In this document: positions 48,169 through 59,635 of the stretch, piece after piece
Layout: every line of letters begins with the position of its first letter
Position numbering within the stretch: the stretch's first letter is position 1
Assembly (NCBI GenBank): GCA_963706515.1
Contig: CAVPMW010000022.1
Location: 62,001-126,000, forward strand
DNA from: CAVPMW01 sp963706515
GTDB taxonomy: Bacteria > Chloroflexota > Anaerolineae > Anaerolineales > UBA4823
Length of the DNA: 64,000 bases
Reading direction: 5' to 3'
Notes under the pieces: model-generated
What the model was told of the DNA's origin: nothing
Database searches by the model: none
What the model saw: the letters and a program-made list of their open reading frames with translations, nothing else
Program-made: the position numbers and the translations under genes

Positions 48169-48591
48169 ATGAAACCACCTTCGCACAAGGGCTATGATTT
48201 CAGCGATCTCTCCTACGCGGTAATCGGCGCGTGCCAGGATGTTCAACGCCAGCTGGGAGTGCATTGCATGGAAGTGGATTACCAGCGCGCCCTGGAGATT
48301 GCATTGAGCAAGCGTGGTCTGGGTTGGCTGCGAGAAGTGGAGATCCCGATCACCTATGACGATGTCATCGTTACCAGACGGCGGGTAGATTTCCTGATCG
48401 AAGAGGGTGAAGATCAGCTAATTTTGGAGACAAAGGCGACCAGCGAGATCAAACCTGAAGATATTGAACAATGCCTGTTGTATTTACACCAGGGCGGATA
48501 CGGGCTGTGCCTGCTGGTGAATTTTGGCCAGAAGCCACTGGCGGTGCGCCGGTTCGTACATACAATTGAAAGTCCCCCAACTATCTCGTAA
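48169..48591 (+). CDS. GxxExxY-family protein (PD-(D/E)XK-like fold)
   Basis: 140 residues of the GxxExxY family, named for a motif that here reads HCMEVDY (about 33-39), His replacing the Gly. Helix YAVIGACQDVQRQLG precedes it. RRRVDFLIEEGEDQLILETKA gives the Asp...ExK arrangement of PD-(D/E)XK nucleases, and GYGLCLLVNFGQKPLAVRRFV is the standard ending. The family's function is not settled; the fold suggests a nuclease or nucleic-acid-binding role. Its first codons (MKPPSHKGYD) are copied in each upstream repeat (MKQPLRKGLD), so leader and gene evolve together. Confidence 0.85.
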   Translation: MKPPSHKGYDFSDLSYAVIGACQDVQRQLGVHCMEVDYQRALEIALSKRGLGWLREVEIPITYDDVIVTRRRVDFLIEEGEDQLILETKATSEIKPEDIEQCLLYLHQGGYGLCLLVNFGQKPLAVRRFVHTIESPPTIS

Positions 48592-48620
48592 CCTCTACCA
48601 CCCGTTATAATATCCCCCAC

Positions 48621-50176
48621 GTGAACCGCTACCTTTACTTCGCTGTCTTCTCCACCGGCATGACCGTGCTGGCTATGGAGCTGGCAGCTTCGCGCCTGCT
48701 GGGGAGCGTCTTCGGCACCAGCAACCTGGTGTGGGCCTCCATCATCGGGCTGATCCTGATCTACCTCACGGTGGGATATTTCATCGGCGGGCGCTGGGCG
48801 GACCGCTCGCCCTACCCGCGCACGATGTACCTGGTGATGGCCTGGGGCGCTTTCTGCGCCGGATTGGTGCCGCTGATTGCCCGCCCGGTGCTGCGCGTGG
48901 CGGCTGACGCCTTCGACACGCTCACCCTGGGCATCTTATTCGGCTCGTTCACCGCGGTGCTGGTGCTCTTCATGCTGCCGGTGACCCTGCTGGGGACGAT
49001 CTCGCCCTTCGCCATCCGCCTGTCGATCAGCGATGCGCAGACGGCCGGGCGCGTCTCGGGGCGCATCTACGCCATCTCGACGCTGGGCTCGTTCGTCGGC
49101 ACCTTCCTGCCGGTGCTGCTGTTCATCCCCCTGGTCGGGACGACCTTCACCTTCTTAGGCTTCAGCCTGTACCTGCTGACTGTGGCCCTGGTGGGACTGG
49201 GGCTGCGCACGGGCTGGAAGACCGCGCTGCGCTGGGCCTGGATGCCGCTGGTGATCGCTGGCGCTGGCGCGCTGCTGGTCGCGCGGTCCGATCAAGGCAA
49301 CAGCCGGGCAGATCTACGAGGGCGAATCGGCCTACAACTACATCCAGGTGCTGGAGCAGGACGGCTACCGCTACCTGCGCCTGAACGAAGGGCAGGGCAT
49401 CCACTCGGCATGGCACCCGACCGGCTGCTCTTACGGCGGTCCCTGGGAGCAGTTCCTGGTGGCGCCCTTTTTCAACACCGGACCCTACGGCCCCGAGCAG
49501 GTGCAGCGCATGGCGATCGTCGGGCTGGCGGCCGGGACACTCGCCCGCCAGGCTACGGCGGTCTTTGGTCCGATCCCGATCGACGGCTACGAGATCGACC
49601 CGCAGATCATCGAGGTCGGGCGCAAGTACTTCGATATGAACGAGCCCAACCTGAATGCCATCCCGCAGGACGGGCGCTGGGGCCTGGAGCACAGCGCGCA
49701 GCAAATACCAGCTCATTGCTTTGGATGCCTACCGCCCGCCGTACATCCCCTGGCACCTGACCACCCGCGAGTTTTTCCAGGTGGTGCACGACCACCTTAC
49801 GGAGGACGGGGTCATGGCGATCAACGTCGGACGCGCGCCGGGCGACCGCCGTCTGATCGATGGACTGGTCGGCACGATCCGCACGGTGTTCCCTTCGGTG
49901 CACGTGATGGACATCCCGGACACGTTCAACTCGATCATCTATGCCAGCGTGCAGCCGACCCAGCCGCAAGACCTGTACGATAACCTGGTTTACCTGTACA
50001 CGCAGCGCAAGGTGCATCCGCTGTTGGTACAGGCGATCGCAACGACCCTGGAAAACATCCAGCCAACCACCGACAGCCAGACGGTCTACACCGACGACCG
50101 GGCGCCGATCGAATGGGAGACCAATAACATGGTGCTGAAATTCCTATTCTCGAAAGACATGGAGCGATTGCAATGA
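48621..50176 (+). CDS. Membrane-bound spermidine-synthase-like protein (frameshifts)
   Basis: About 515 residues. The first ~220 form seven or so helices of the type fused to SpeE-like domains (MELAASRLLGSVFGTSNLVWASIIGLIL...). The C-terminal half is a Rossmann methyltransferase/aminopropyltransferase fold with YLRLNEGQGIHS, IVGLAAGTLARQ, IDGYEIDPQIIEVGRKYF and LDAYRPPYIPWHLTTREFF. Frames change near 49290 and 49700. The start is GTG 48621, with a TATAAT (48606-48611) only 9 bases upstream. Substrate specificity cannot be stated; such proteins may not make spermidine. It overlaps the next gene by ATGA. Confidence 0.85.
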
Positions 50177-50841
50177 AATCTGGCTGGCTATATCAAGCGC
50201 TGAGCTGGGTCATCACCTTGTTGACCCCGCTGGCGCTGGTGCTGACCGCGGTGCGGCTGCTGCTGACGCCGGTGACGGTGTACGTGGAATACAATACGCC
50301 GGGGTTCCCGCCCGACCCATTTGGGTTCACCAAAGAGGACCGGCTGTACTGGTCGCAGATTGGCATGAATTACCTGCTGAACGATGCCGGGGTCAATTAC
50401 GTGGGGGATTTACGCTTCGCAGACGGCAAGCCGGTGTATAACGAGCGCGAGCTGCGCCATTACGAGGACGCGAAAAGGGTGCTTAAACAAGCGCTGGCGC
50501 TGTGGATTGGGGCGCTCGCGGCGCTCATCGCCCTGGGGATCTGGGGGTGGCTCGGGGGTTGGTGGGAGCTCTTCCGCCGCGGGCTGCGCCGCGGCGCCTG
50601 GCTGACTCTGATCTTGATAGCTCTCGTTTTGGTGCTGGTGCTGGTGGCATTCCAGGGCTTCTTCGTGGCTTTCCACGAGGCGCTCTTCCCGGCGGGAACC
50701 TGGACGTTCGAGTGGAGCGATACGTTTATCCGCCTGTTCCCGGAGCGCTTCTGGAGGGATGTGTTTGTCTACGTGGGGGTGCTGACGCTCATCCCGGCAG
50801 TGGTATTGGTTTTGTTGCTGCGCAAACGGAAATCAGATTAA
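50173..50841 (+). CDS. TIGR01906 / DUF1461-family integral membrane protein
   Basis: 222 residues with about five helices: one at the N-terminus (LSWVITLLTPLALVLTAVRLLL), two in the middle, and the last at the end (VFVYVGVLTLIPAVVLVLLL) with a basic tail RKRKSD. The outer loop contains YNTPGFPPDPFGFTKEDRLYWSQIGMNYLLN and HYEDAKRVLKQAL, which fit this family. The role is unknown. It is translationally coupled to the upstream spermidine-synthase-like gene. Confidence 0.78.
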   Translation: MKSGWLYQALSWVITLLTPLALVLTAVRLLLTPVTVYVEYNTPGFPPDPFGFTKEDRLYWSQIGMNYLLNDAGVNYVGDLRFADGKPVYNERELRHYEDAKRVLKQALALWIGALAALIALGIWGWLGGWWELFRRGLRRGAWLTLILIALVLVLVLVAFQGFFVAFHEALFPAGTWTFEWSDTFIRLFPERFWRDVFVYVGVLTLIPAVVLVLLLRKRKSD

Positions 50842-50852
50842 TAGGGAAAATA

Positions 50853-50905
50853 TCCGAAAACGAGGTTCAGGCGGCGCAAAGCGCCACCTGAACCTCGTTT
50901 TCGGA
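50853..50905. terminator. Bidirectional terminator-like palindrome (TCCGAAAA family)
   Basis: A 25-bp stem, TCCGAAAACGAGGTTCAGG... to ...CCTGAACCTCGTTTTCGGA with an AAA loop and one G/T mismatch, lies between convergent genes. Its TTCAGG core resembles the palindrome at 12717-12768. Confidence 0.85.
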
Positions 50906-50909
50906 ACCT

Positions 50910-51667
50910 TTAGTGGGCTTTCCCCTGGTTGGCGACGGCTTCGGCGGCTTTGCGCACGGCGTCCGGGTCGCCAAGGTAATAAGAGGTAAGCGGGTGCAGG
51001 TCGGCGTCCAGCTCGTACACCAGGGGGATGCCGGTGGGGATGTTCAGCTCGGGGATGGCCTCGTCGGAGACCTTGTCCAGGTACTTGACCAGGGCACGCA
51101 GGCTGTTGCCGTGGGCGGCAATCAGCACCCGCTGGCCCGATTTGACCACCGGGGAAATGGTGCAGTGCCAGTAGGGCAGCATGCGCTCGACCGTGTTTTT
51201 GAGCGACTTCGGTCAGGGGCAGCTCGGCGGGCGCCAGACCGGCGTAGCGGCGGATCCAGCCAGGGTAGCGCGGGTCATCCGGGTCCAGCGCCGGCGGGGG
51301 GACGTCGTAGCTGCGCCGCCAGAGCTTGACCTGCGCTTCGCCGAATTTTTCCGCCATTTCGCCTTGTTCAGCCCTTGCAGAGCGCCGTAATGGCGCTCGT
51401 TGAGCTGCCAGGCTTGCACCACCGGGAATCCACTCCAGGTCCATCTCTTCCAGGACGATCCACAGGGTATCGATGGCGCGCTTGAGCACGGAGGTATAGG
51501 CCAGGTCGAAGGCAAATCCCTCGGCTTTGAGCAGCTGACCGGCGGTCATGAGCTTCCTGGACGCCCTGCTCGGTCAGACCGACGTCGGTCCAGCCGGTGA
51601 AGCGGTTTTCCAGGTTCCAGGTGCTCTGCCCGTGGCGGAGCAGGACGAGTTTGAACTCAGTTTTCAT
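50910..51667 (-). CDS. gpmA: 2,3-bisphosphoglycerate-dependent phosphoglycerate mutase (frameshifts)
   Basis: Interconverts 3- and 2-phosphoglycerate in glycolysis and gluconeogenesis. The phosphohistidine loop LVLLRHGQSTWNLENRFTGW is at the N-terminus. AYTSVLKRAIDTLWIVL and RRSYDVPPPALDPDDPRYP are typical of the dPGM lid. The second His loop is IAAHGNSLRALVKYLDK with ELNIPTGIPLVYELD. These lie in three frames joined near 51560, 51400-51420 and 51205. The parts are collinear. The H5 palindrome ends the transcript 4 bases after the stop. Confidence 0.93.
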
Positions 51668-51695
51668 AGCTAAATGAGATATCCTTTCTCATAGC

Positions 51696-51728
51696 GAGGC
51701 GGCTCCACCACCCTGGGGAAGCCGCCTC
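51696..51728. other. Hairpin between ugpC and gpmA
   Basis: The perfect 9-bp stem GAGGCGGCT/AGCCGCCTC with a 15-base loop lies between two minus-strand genes. There is no T-run on the minus strand, so it is more likely a processing or stability element than a terminator. Confidence 0.5.
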
Positions 51729-51755
51729 CTTTAATCAAACCTTGTGCGCTAAGAC

Positions 51756-52864
51756 TTAGCGAATGGCTTTTTCGGTCTCCTGGTCGAAGATGTGCATGTT
51801 GTCCATGTTGAAGACCACCTGTGATCGTGATCGCCCATGTGGAAGCGGGTGCGCGGGTCGACGCGGGCGACGAAGCTGTTCTCGCCGGTCATCAGGTAGA
51901 CGAAGATTTCATTGCCCATCAGCTCGGTCACGTCCACCTTGCGCTTCCACCGGCTGCGCGACGATGCCCGGCGGGGCGAACTCGCGGGTTGTGGATGTCT
52001 TCCGGGCGGATGCCGAAGATGATCGTCCTTGCCGACGTAGGGCATATAGGTCGCTGTCCGGTCTCGCGGGACTTTCACCGTGAAGGAGCCGCCATCCACG
52101 ATCAGGCTTCCCGCCATCCTTGCGCAGCTTGGCGGGGAAGAAGTTCATCGCCGGCGAGCCGATGAAGCCGGCCACGAACAGGTTGTCCGGGCGGTCGTAC
52201 AGGTTCTGCGGGGTATCGATCTGCTGCAGAACGCCCTTGTTCATCACCGCGATGCGGGTCGCCATGGTCATGGCTTCCATCTGGTCGTGGGTCACGTAGA
52301 TGAAGGTGGTCTGCAGCTGCTGGTGCAGCTTGCTGATGTCGGCGCGCGTCTGGACGCGCAGCTTGGCGTCCAGGTTGGAGAGCGGCTCGTCGAAGAGGAA
52401 AACCTTTGGCTCGCGCACGATGGCCCGCCCCACTGCCACACGCTGGCGCTGACCGCCGGAGAGCTGGCGGGGTTTGCGGTCGAGCAGGTTCTCGATGCCC
52501 AGGATCTGCGGCTGCTTCTTCGACCCGGCGCTTGATCTCTTCTTTGGGAGTCTTGCGCAGCTTGAGGCCGAAGGCCATGTTGTCAAACACGGTCATATGC
52601 GGGTACAGCGCGTAGGACTGGAACACCATGGCGATGTCGCGGTCCTTCGGGGCACATCGTTGACGACCTGGTCGCCGATCAGGATCCTGCCCGTCGCGTG
52701 ATCTCTTCCAGACCAGCCAGGCAGCGCAGGGCGGTGGTCTTGCCGCAGCCGGACGGACCGACCAGGACCAGGAATTCTTTGTCCTCGATCTCGATGTTCA
52801 GGTCGTTGACTGCGGTGACATCCCCAAACTTCTTGAATACATGATCATACGTTACACTTGCCAT
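51756..52864 (-). CDS. ugpC: Sugar ABC transporter ATP-binding protein, UgpC/MsmX type (frameshifts)
   Basis: The energising ATPase for CUT1-type sugar importers. The start MASVTYDHVFKKFG at 52864 has GGAG 9 bases upstream. Motifs are Walker A GPSGCGKTT, the Q-loop VFQSYALYPHMTV, signature LSGGQRQRVAVGRAI, Walker B FLFDEPLSNLDAKLR, the H-loop VTHDQMEAMT and the FIGSPAMNFF hinge. A regulatory C-terminal OB domain ends DNMHIFDQETEKAIR with the stop at 51756. At least six one-base shifts break it. No permease or binding-protein gene is nearby, as expected for a shared MsmX-like ATPase. Confidence 0.9.
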
Positions 52865-52904
52865 TGATCTTTCTCCTTTCTCGGATAGGGAATATAGTGA
52901 TTTT

Positions 52905-52932
52905 ATTATATGCACGGCTTGTCGAAATGCAA
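52905..52932 (-). promoter_or_regulatory. Promoter of ugpC
   Basis: On the minus strand, TTGCAT (52932-52927), a 16-base spacer and a perfect TATAAT (52910-52905), about 40 bases upstream of the ATG. Confidence 0.6.
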
Positions 52933-53031
52933 TCAATTGGAATGACAATTTGTATCAGATTGCAGTAATGATCAATCGTCAGGATTGCACCTTGCTGAAA
53001 TACCCCGTTGCTCAGAATGTAGAATGACGTC

Positions 53032-55643
<2,612 letters not shown>

Positions 55644-55715
55644 GGGTGGTTCAGGCCGGGCAAAGTGAGCAGGGATACGCTATTTTGCCCATCCCAGGAT
55701 CGTGATCTAATCCAT

Positions 55716-56003
55716 TTATGAAATCACAATATCATCCAGCGAGAGCACGAGAGCTTTTGCGATGCGGGTCAACACCTCTAACGAACCTTTCCGCTTGCCG
55801 GACTCCAGCTGAGACAAATAGGGGACGCTGATGCCGGCTGCTTCAGCCAGCTCCTGCTGGGTCATCCCGCGATATTCACGCCAGACCTTGATCGGATTGG
55901 CACCATCCAGGATGGCATACACCACCTCCCCGGGGACCAGCTCTTCATCACCTTGTTTCAGGGCATCCTTGACAGCGTCATAATCGCGAATATCGTTCGA
56001 CAT
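55716..56003 (-). CDS. XRE-family helix-turn-helix protein, antitoxin-like
   Basis: 95 residues. The N-terminal ~38 residues (RDYDAVKDALKQGDEELVPGEVVYAILDGANPI) are typical of antitoxins, then an HTH_3 domain with MTQQELAEAAGISVPYLSQLESGKRKGS. GGAGG lies 6 bases before the ATG. No RelE/HigB toxin is adjacent, so it is an orphan antitoxin or an independent regulator. Confidence 0.82.
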   Translation of the reverse strand: MSNDIRDYDAVKDALKQGDEELVPGEVVYAILDGANPIKVWREYRGMTQQELAEAAGISVPYLSQLESGKRKGSLEVLTRIAKALVLSLDDIVIS

Positions 56004-56070
56004 TTCAGCCTCCTCTTCCGATAACGTGGAGCATCAAGTGTAACTTACAGACTATGTTCCAATCTATCTC

Positions 56071-56542
56071 CTAAAATTCAGAGAGATATCTCCGATACCA
56101 GGCCAAAAAATCACCCGGTGTACCGACTGGGAAGGGGATACTTTCGCGAACGATGGCATTCTCTAAGAAATGATTCGCATCCAATGTCGCCAGGAATGCA
56201 CAGCGCGCTCTCCCACGCATCTGCCAATATCTGTGCATCTCCGGAATGACGGATAATTTCCAGACAGCGCCGCTTCAGCTCACCAGAGGCGGGGTTTACA
56301 ACCTCTACCATTGCACGGTCTAATAACAGCGCCAGACCGGGAAGCTGGTCTGGCGCTTTCCGCCGCAACACATCTTCGATCTCTTCCAAGACCTGGGAAC
56401 TCAAGAGTATGTGGACAGCGCCAGCCTCACCCAGCTTGAGGATCATCCGCGCTCCGCCCGTTGCGGACCAGATGCCAGCAAACAATGCGCTGGTGTCTAA
56501 GAAAACCCTGGGTTTAGTACTGACCAGATTCGCGACGCTCAC
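56071..56542 (-). CDS. PIN-domain ribonuclease toxin, VapC-like (one frameshift)
   Basis: A PIN nuclease of about 157 residues. VFLDTSALFAGIW gives the first Asp near the N-terminus. VLEEIEDVLRRKAP gives the Glu. SGDAQILADAW and ATLDANHFLENA give the last acidic residues. The frame breaks near 56202 where an extra C lies in GCGCTGTG; the corrected end is GDFLAWYRRYLSEF with the stop at 56071. GTG 56542 with GGGGGC upstream overlaps the antitoxin gene by 29 bases. It pairs with the AbrB-type gene as a toxin-antitoxin module. Confidence 0.83.
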
Positions 56543-56774
56543 GTAAAGCCCCCAGCATACTCTCGAGCGTCTCCCCCTCACTTGAAAGCGCACTCGCAAT
56601 CCGCTCAGCCAGAACATCTACCTCGGAACGTCGCGGTGAGAGCACGAAAACTCCCCCTAAATCCAACAAGGTAAGCTCATCGCCAGGCTGCAGTCGATAC
56701 GCCTCCCGCAGGGCTTTGGGCAGGGTTACTAATCCGCGCTGAGCAAGCTGAATTTTAATCGTATCCTCGATCAT
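56514..56774 (-). CDS. AbrB/SpoVT-type antitoxin, VapB-like
   Basis: 86 residues. The N-terminal swapped-hairpin AbrB domain (IKIQLAQRGLVTLPKALREAYRLQPGDELTLLDLGGVFVLSPR) would bind DNA. The helical C-terminus (DVLAERIASALSSEGETLESMLGALRERRE) would wrap and block the PIN toxin. AAGGAAGG lies 6 bases before the ATG. It precedes and overlaps the PIN gene, the normal order for autoregulated vapBC operons. Confidence 0.85.
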   Translation of the reverse strand: MIEDTIKIQLAQRGLVTLPKALREAYRLQPGDELTLLDLGGVFVLSPRRSEVDVLAERIASALSSEGETLESMLGALRERRESGQY

Positions 56775-56801
56775 AGCGCACCTTCCTTATGCAGATAAAC
56801 C

Positions 56802-56845
56802 GATAATCTGATTATCAGTATATCAGAAAAACATAAATTATTCAA
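56802..56845 (-). promoter_or_regulatory. Promoter and palindromic operator of the vapBC-like operon
   Basis: On the minus strand, TTGAAT (56845-56840), a 17-base spacer and TATACT (56822-56817). It is followed at once by the perfect palindrome GATAATC-N-GATTATC (56802-56816), about where transcription would begin. A complex bound there would block the promoter, fitting autoregulation by the antitoxin-toxin complex. Confidence 0.65.
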
Positions 56846-56967
56846 TATAGGACTTACGTAATTCGCTGAGGAATTGCCGGAAATTGGGGTGTAGAGCGGG
56901 AGGACACCCGCCGCTTTCTCCCGTGCTCTTGGGTATGAGCTAATTTTACCCAAGAACTATGCTGTTG

Positions 56968-57309
56968 TTAAGGTTCAAGCAACTGTCGCCTAGCTTGCTT
57001 CTTAACAGCTTTATATCCAAGAATTACTGCACAAGAAACCAGATACCACACCAATATATTCAGCAGCAATGTCAATACATGGAAATTCTGGATGTTTGTG
57101 GCGATGCATAAAGTATTTTGCACACATCGGCCTCCCTGCACGTATTCGAATATGGTCATAATAGGAAAAGGGAAGCCCCGGTTCGCATGCCAAGTTACCT
57201 TCGAAGTCGCTTCAAACTCAGTCGTTATGGCTGAGGAAGTCAACGTCAATATTACTAGAAGTGTGATCTTCATGTAACTAGGTCGCAGAAACAACCAGAT
57301 TTTTTTCAT
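56968..57309 (-). CDS. Small two-span membrane protein, unknown
   Basis: 113 residues. One hydrophobic segment lies near the N-terminus (ITLLVILTLTSSAIT) and a second near the end (LLLNILVWYLVSCAVILGY), followed by a basic tail KAVKKQARRQ. The middle loop has two Cys (GGRCVQNTLCIAT). Base composition is lower in GC than the neighbours, and it sits beside the toxin-antitoxin genes, so recent transfer is possible. No family recognised. Confidence 0.55.
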   Translation of the reverse strand: MKKIWLFLRPSYMKITLLVILTLTSSAITTEFEATSKVTWHANRGFPFPIMTIFEYVQGGRCVQNTLCIATNIQNFHVLTLLLNILVWYLVSCAVILGYKAVKKQARRQLLEP

Positions 57310-57461
57310 GGCGATTTACTCCCTCGCGAACCCCAATGTTCATCTTACAGCCATTGCCCATCTTAGACGGCCGCAGCATGGATTCCTCGCCCTTTCAGGG
57401 CTCGGAATGACTCTTTATTAAGCGTGGTGAATTATCTTATCCCGTAAGATCATTATTTAAA

Positions 57462-58116
57462 TTACTTCACCAGCTGTCGCGTGAGCAGGCTGCCCAGGAT
57501 GGCGCAGGCATCGGTCGGCAGGTAGTGCGGGGCATTCGCCTCGAACAGCACCTGGCACGAGGCGGGGAACTCCTCGTCGCCAGCCCAATAGGCGACCAGG
57601 AGATACAGGGCGGGGAGCAGCGTGGAACTCGAATGCCAGGTCGCCCGGGATGGGCAGGTCAGGGGTGCTCTGCGGCGGGTAGCCGCCCAGCCGCCGGGCA
57701 GCCTCGGCGAAGGTCGCCAGATTGTCATGAAAGCGGCGGGCGATGACGGCGCCGGTGTAGCCCTGGAAAGCCTGGTTGTAGAACCTGCCGTCGGGCAGCT
57801 CGCCGAAGGAGACCCAATATCCCAGGCGGGGAGCGCCATCGGCGTGGGTGAAATAGTAGAGCAGGAGCGCCTGCAGGAAATCCGGCAGTATGTCCCCTGC
57901 AGCGTCCGTCGCCACTCCGCCGGGGTAGCCGAGCTGGAGCGGCTGGCCCATATAGGCAAGCCGGAATTCACCGGTCGCAGCGGACAGCGCATGATACGCA
58001 CAACCTGCATGGGCGGCGAGCGCTTCCGGCGTGCGGCTGGCGAGCTGCTGGCGCAGCTCATCTACGCGAGAAGCCAGTACAGAATAATCGGGCGGGCGAA
58101 AGGGTTGCTCCGGCAA
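57462..58116 (-). CDS. DUF3786-domain protein (one frameshift)
   Basis: About 218 residues. The central LLLYYFTHADGAPRLGYWVSFGELPDGRFYNQAFQGYTG matches DUF3786, a family seen mostly in anaerobes and never assigned a clear role. The frame changes near 57625. The continued frame gives LPALYLLVAYWAGDEEFPASCQ and LPTDACAILGSLLTRQL, the usual DUF3786 end, with the stop at 57462. ATG 58116. Confidence 0.7.
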
Positions 58117-58196
58117 CAGGAATACTTCCTCAGGGCAGCTTACAGCTTTGTAGGTGCCTTTTCAGGGTCACCTTACGAATCAGGTAGCTAAACCGC

Positions 58197-58225
58197 TTGC
58201 ATTGATTTATTGCAATTTGTATAAT
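58197..58225 (+). promoter_or_regulatory. Promoter upstream of the 68-aa membrane protein gene
   Basis: TTGCAT (58197-58202), a 17-base spacer and a perfect TATAAT (58220-58225), 76 bases before the GTG at 58302. Confidence 0.6.
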
Positions 58226-58301
58226 CTTATCAGACTCAGTTGATTCGTCCCTAGGGAAAAAGGATTTTTGTGACTGAGTCGCCTGTGGAGAGGGGAAAGC
58301 T

Positions 58302-58508
58302 GTGCAACTGTGGGTTATTGCTGTGAGTATCGGTGTTTGGGTGCTGACCTCAGCAGTAATGCTGCTTGCCTTGTTTAAGCTCTCCGCGCAGGCGGATCGT
58401 AATGATCAGGATGACGCGTGGGACGGCGACCCGCAACCAAACAGCCACAAGGAGGTTCTATCGTCTGAGATACCGACAAGGCCTATCTTGAACGAATCAA
58501 CTCCATAA
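58302..58508 (+). CDS. 68-aa single-span membrane protein
   Basis: GTG start with GAGGGG 7 bases upstream. One hydrophobic helix (VIAVSIGVWVLTSAVMLLALF) lies near the N-terminus, followed by an acidic, Asp/Asn/Pro-rich soluble tail. It has its own good promoter. No family recognised. Confidence 0.55.
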   Translation: MQLWVIAVSIGVWVLTSAVMLLALFKLSAQADRNDQDDAWDGDPQPNSHKEVLSSEIPTRPILNESTP

Positions 58509-58672
58509 GAAGACCTGCTGGCTTACATCGCAGCTTCATCGCACGAGCGGGTTTTCAGAATGTTGCGCTCGACATCGCTGCCCGCGGTCGACCACAGCCC
58601 CAATCATTGAGGACTTCATTGAAGGTGGTCGCCGCCATGCTCCCCGAGCGCAACATTATTTAAAAGAAAAAT

Positions 58673-58724
58673 CCGAAAATTGGGTGATGAGTTGGCATTC
58701 GCCAACTCATCACCCAATTTTCGG
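58673..58724. repeat. Intergenic palindrome (TCCGAAAA family)
   Basis: A perfect 24-bp stem, CCGAAAATTGGGTGATGAG... to ...CTCATCACCCAATTTTCGG with a 4-base loop. It differs from the 28552-28603 palindrome at three stem positions, each changed in both arms. The sequence ACTGCGTAA follows at the same distance (14 bases) in both. The rest of the 317-base gap (58509-58825) shows only a candidate extended -10 (TGGTAGAAT, 58769-58777) before the Yip1 gene. Confidence 0.8.
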
Positions 58725-58825
58725 TAATAGCGACGGGAACTGCGTAAGCTTCCAGGGCGTTAGGAAAATGGTAGAATTCAGCAATACTGCCTATTGGGCT
58801 AGTGACTGCACTTTAGGGAGAATGC

Positions 58826-59599
58826 ATGGATAACACGATTGCCAGTGTAGCGCCTCCAGGGAGGTTCCAGTTCGGTTGGGTAGGGGACGTCTACTTCCAC
58901 CCACGCCAGCTGTTCACGCGCATCGCCGCAGCGAATTCAGGGCTGTGGCAGACCCCAATGCTGCTGCTCTCGCTCTCGGCTGTTTTGCTGGTTATCGCCG
59001 GCGGGTGGATCAAACAATCGACAGGCAGCACCGCGATCGAGATACCCCCCCAGTTCCAATACTACACCCCCGAGCAGCAGGCCCAGTTCCAGCAGGCGAT
59101 GGCAGCCACCCAGGGACCGGTTTTCCTGTACGTATTCCCAGGGCTGGTCGCCATTTTTCGGGTGTGGCTGGGCTGGCTGCTGGTGGGCGGCTTGATCCAC
59201 CTGATCAGCACCATGCTGGGCGGCCGCGGCTCGACCGGGACGACCATGAACGTGGTCGCCTGGAGCGGGATGCCGTTCTTCCTGCGCGACCTGCTGCGCC
59301 TGGTGGCGCTGCTGGTGACCCATAACGCTGTGCGCTCGCCGGGACTGGCAGGTTTTGTCCCAGCTTCGGAAGCGCAGCTCGGAATCTTCCTGACGGCGCT
59401 CCTGGGAGCGGTGGATATCTACCTGATCTGGGCGATCGTGCTGATCAGCCTGGGCGTGCGCATCAGCACCTCTATCACAACCATAAAAGCCGTGCTGGGC
59501 GCCATCATCACCATCCTGCTGGTGCTGTCCTTACAGGCTGGGCTGAGCTACCTGACCTCCCGCTTGAGCGGGCTGACCGTCATCCGGCCTTTCTTCTAA
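58826..59599 (+). CDS. Yip1-domain integral membrane protein
   Basis: 257 residues. A soluble N-terminus contains the family's DVYFHPRQLFTRI. Five or so membrane helices follow, with a Gln-rich outer loop FQYYTPEQQAQFQQAM (about 77-92). Yip1 domains are membrane proteins of unknown role in bacteria. It lies 36 bases before the ABC ATPase and could be an accessory part of the same exporter operon. Confidence 0.8.
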   Translation: MDNTIASVAPPGRFQFGWVGDVYFHPRQLFTRIAAANSGLWQTPMLLLSLSAVLLVIAGGWIKQSTGSTAIEIPPQFQYYTPEQQAQFQQAMAATQGPVFLYVFPGLVAIFRVWLGWLLVGGLIHLISTMLGGRGSTGTTMNVVAWSGMPFFLRDLLRLVALLVTHNAVRSPGLAGFVPASEAQLGIFLTALLGAVDIYLIWAIVLISLGVRISTSITTIKAVLGAIITILLVLSLQAGLSYLTSRLSGLTVIRPFF

Positions 59600-59635
59600 A
59601 AGCCGCATTGAAATTGTCGCAAAGAAATTGTCAAA

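Noticed and set aside
47313..48264. Long minus-strand open frames of up to 291 codons through the repeat region
   Set aside because: They arise in several frames at once because the repeat lacks stops on that strand. The translation is a near-repeat (ALEHE, PRKSRALF) with no ribosome site or family match.
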